Below are positions 61,100 through 64,000 of a DNA stretch of 64,000 bases, piece by piece. The stretch is from Paragordius varius (taxonomy: Eukaryota > Nematomorpha). Position 1 is the stretch's first letter. Each line of letters opens with the position of its first letter. The notes below the pieces were generated by a model. The model made no database searches and was not told the origin of the DNA. It was given only the letters and a program-made list of their open reading frames with translations. Where the stretch lies: positions 5,766,001 through 5,830,000 of the forward strand of contig OZ176051.1 in assembly GCA_964247055.1 (NCBI GenBank), in the 5' to 3' direction. Position numbers and translations under genes: made by a program.

Positions 61100-62335
61100 G
61101 ATGAATAAGGTTCATTATTTTAATCATAATAACGTCAGATACTGTTCAATATAAATGAACTAATTTTAAGATTTTTATTACCATCATCTTCACATGTGTA
61201 TATTTCCTAACGGTTTTTACTTTTAATATTTAATTCTGTCAAAATTGCATTTATATCTTATATAATGTCCATCCACCTTTTTTTGGCCTCCCTTACGTGT
61301 ACGCTGACCTTTCCCAATATCAAAAATGAATAAGACATAATGGGCCAAATAGTTAAGCAATGAAATATCTGGATTGATTTGTTAAGTATATTCTATTGTA
61401 ATCAATACATTTCTATAAAATATATTTTATAAAAGCGGTAAATGAACGAAATTTGAAATCTAGTCGATCTCGACTGTAGCAATACACACTCATAAACAAA
61501 AAAATTTTATAAACCATTTTTTCTTCTTAAAAACAGAATTTAATCATTTTATATAACATATGTTGCAGTGCAACCTTTTTTTGTTCAGGTCCTACCAATT
61601 GCAAAAAATATTCTTGCGCTCCCTCTCTCTCAAAAAAATAAAGTTAACAATGCAAAATTTATCACAACCATTTATATTTGTAGCTTTTCGCTATTTTATT
61701 TTTATATTATAATGTTTAATAAGAACCAGTATAAGAAAAAATACAATATGATAGAATTTTAACTAATTATAACTTCCCAATTCTTTAACTTTAATTTAAA
61801 ATTATAAATTATATAAATCATTTTTCAAATATAGCAATATGTTTATTGACATTTTAAGGTCGGTTCTCCAAATTTCCCCACCCTCCTAGAGTTTTCTATG
61901 CATCTCTATAACAACCACTGATATATGGCCTGTCGCGTTCAAATAAGGTGCACACTAACTTTGTATTTTATAAAAATGGGGATACCGCCTGCATATTTTT
62001 TATAGTGATATAAACATGAAAATACGATTCAGGCCTAAATAATTCACACTCAATGGGTCTTAGAATCACGCTTATTAACTTTATAAATTGCAAGTTTATA
62101 TTGAAACCCTAAATAATGAGCTAATTTGTTTTATAAAAACGCTTAGGTTCACACTCAATCACTACATCCTGACCAAATACATTTAGACAAATGCGAATAT
62201 TTACCTTTAATTAATTATTATAACAACAATATAAAAATTACATCAAATAATATATAATTTTGTATATTCCGATTTATTAATTATTTTATAGTTTGGAACG
62301 TATTCAAATAAAATTTGGTGCGAGCCTTTTCATTA
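61100..62335. other. Intergenic, nothing recognised
   Basis: AT-rich, no supported gene. Short open frames (for example 61568-61762) have no motif and are of the composition expected by chance. Confidence 0.55.
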
Positions 62336-62800
62336 TCACTTATTACTGCCCTCATCACCGCTAAAAATATTCAAAGTGCTTTCAACGGCATTTTGTGAAG
62401 TTTCGTTATTGGGAAAACATAATGGCTCGTTTCTCGCGCACATTCCTGTACCAAAATTATGTTGGCTGACATTTTTCCATTCAAGTTTGTTCGATATTTT
62501 ATAAAAATTATTATTGTTAACCTAATATCCTAAAATGATTATCACACAGAGATTCCAATAAAAATAGTTATGGGACAAAATATTTACCCTAATAAGTCAT
62601 ATTCAGTTCCACAATTAACTGGACCCAGGTGATCATCTGGCATGTAAATTGCTTGACATTTATTATAACAATAAAAGGGTTTACAAAAAATGACATCATA
62701 AGTTAAGCATTGATGTTACACACATTTGTACAATTCTTTTCCACATCTGGATTACAATGTTGCGGTTCCCGCGATATAATCTTTACACACAAAATTATTG
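62336..62800 (-). pseudogene. Possible Cys-rich multi-exon gene or its remnant
   Basis: Minus-strand segments of protein-like composition. About 62785-62705 reads REPQHCNPDVEKNCTNVC. After a 2-nt frame change, HQCLTYDVIFCKPFYCYNKC and then PDDHLGPVNCGTEYDLL run to a GT donor near 62588. A further segment (about 62537-62350) reads EWKNVSQHNFGTGMCARNEP and ends at a stop near 62350. The dense, regular cysteines suggest a secreted disulphide-rich protein. The frame change means either a pseudogene, a missed small intron or a sequence error. No family recognised. Confidence 0.35.
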
Positions 62801-63455
62801 AAAAAATAAATAAATGCGTAGCTATTAATTATTTACAGTAAAAATTTAAAATATGCGGACAAAAGGTAAAAATATATAGAGACAAAATTTTTTTTTCAAA
62901 AAACAACCAAACTTTTTTAAACCTTAATTTATCCCATAAAAATTATTTAAATTGTGTCATCACTTTATATCTCTACTTTATACTTTGCAGTGAAAAACCA
63001 TCTATAAAATATACAAAACTAAATTTGCATATCCAAGTCTATTTTTATATTTGCTAATTTAGGAGTACAAGTATTACTAGCACCCAAAAATGATTTCTGA
63101 ATCATATATCATCCAATAGCTAAAGATCTTCTGGATAATTAATATCAAATGAGGCTCAAATTTAAGGAGTTTTTAGCCAAAATTAAAAATGGCATTTTCA
63201 TCGCATATCCGTTCAAATAAAATTAAATACATATAGGAATACGCATTAGCTAAATCTTACCTGTTAATATTAATCATAATGATAATCCTAAACATTAACG
63301 ATTAAAATTCTGCATTTTTTTCAAAAACTTCTTGAAGACTTAGAGGTATTGATGCCGAATTGCATAATTTGGCGTTAAAAAACACTTGCAATGAAGATAA
63401 AGATTAATCCTAAATATATTATATATATTGCGTTTACATAAGGTCCAAGTCTTAC

Positions 63456-63637
63456 ATATACCATTTACACTTCAAGAGTGTCCTTGAACAATTCAAGAGT
63501 GTCCTTGAACAATTCAAGTTGGTCCTTGAACAATTCAAGTTGGTCCTTGAACAATTCAAGTTGGTCCTTGAACAGTTCAAGTTGGTCCTTGAATAATTCA
63601 AGTTGGTCCTTGAACAATTCAAGTTGGTCCTTTAACT
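63456..63637. repeat. 21-bp tandem array preceded by a fold-back MITE end
   Basis: Seven full and one partial copies of tccttgaacaattcaagttgg (first two copies have agtg in place of ttgg), starting at 63481, 63502, 63523, 63544, 63565, 63586, 63607 and 63628. Immediately before is ataccatttacac, the same terminus as the fold-back MITEs at 447 and 6480, whose arms carry a related unit. The opposite end is not found before the window edge. Confidence 0.85.
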
Positions 63638-64000
63638 TTTTTGCTTTGTTTTAAACTTTTATCAATCAAATCGAAAATAATTCGTCTATTTTATTGTTTT
63701 TAACCTATTTTCTATTATTTAACATAAATTTTAAATCGATATCAACTTTTAATCTTTGAAAAACCGTATATCTTTATTAATTTCTTAAAATAAATTTGGA
63801 TATTTATAAGATTTTAACATAAAATGAAAAATTATATAAGTTTTCTGGGTTATAAATTAAAATTTTTCATTAAAAACATTTAAAAGTCAATAATTTTGTT
63901 GAATTGAAAAAAAATAGTTTGAAACAAAAAAGTGGTTTTTCAATAAAATATTTTATTTTTAAAAGAATAAATATATAATAAATAAAGAAAATTAGGTAAA
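63638..64000. other. No feature recognised
   Basis: AT-rich sequence to the window edge. It may be the interior of the element whose left end is at 63456. Confidence 0.5.

Noticed and set aside
63456-63637. CRISPR array
   Set aside because: Direct tandem 21-bp repeats without unique spacers, in animal nuclear DNA next to a MITE terminus.

Overview
The window is nuclear DNA of a very AT-rich, transposon-laden invertebrate animal. Evidence: five multi-exon genes with GT-AG introns and animal orthologues (UBR5/hyd, kynureninase, actin, an RMDN/PTPIP51-type protein, Elongin A), standard-code reading frames, and hAT, Tc1/mariner, Helitron, Ty3/gypsy and LINE remnants. I cannot name the species. 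Several introns are only 17-27 nt. Dicyemid mesozoans are known for strongly shortened introns and some flatworms for short 5' introns; myxozoans are another AT-rich option. None of these is proven here.

Layout. 196-20119 (minus): N-terminal two thirds of a UBR5 orthologue in 34 exons, running off the left edge before the HECT domain; its introns hold fold-back MITEs, a 1.9-kb TA-flanked palindrome and TA microsatellites. 20216-24518: decayed Ty3/gypsy retrotransposon whose 5' LTR starts about 100 bp upstream of the UBR5 ATG. 24519-29950: nested repeats, namely a LINE inside an inverted-repeat element, MITEs, and a Helitron-like 3' terminus. 30007-43575 (plus): complete 12-exon kynureninase; intron 1 carries a palindromic Tc1/mariner-derived element that was itself hit by a hAT element, and intron 4 carries a second, older hAT. 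43827-45069 (plus): divergent actin with one intron. 48910-52174 (plus): RMDN-family TPR protein with an N-terminal membrane anchor and an FFAT-like motif. 56783-59853 (plus): Elongin A with TFIIS-N domain and BC box. 60420-61080 (minus): mariner remnant. 62336-62800 (minus): possible Cys-rich exons. 63456-63637: a 21-bp tandem array.

The genes do not form an operon or pathway: UBR5 and Elongin A are both ubiquitin-ligase components, kynureninase is tryptophan catabolism, the RMDN protein is a likely ER-mitochondria tether, actin is cytoskeletal. The most notable signals are (1) ultrashort 17-27-nt introns near gene 5' ends, alongside kilobase introns full of transposons; (2) an Asp-to-Asn change at the PLP-binding position of an otherwise intact kynureninase; (3) a near-canonical FFAT motif in the RMDN protein; (4) repeated inverted-duplication architecture across unrelated transposon classes, including a hAT insertion whose empty site survives in the other arm of the palindrome.
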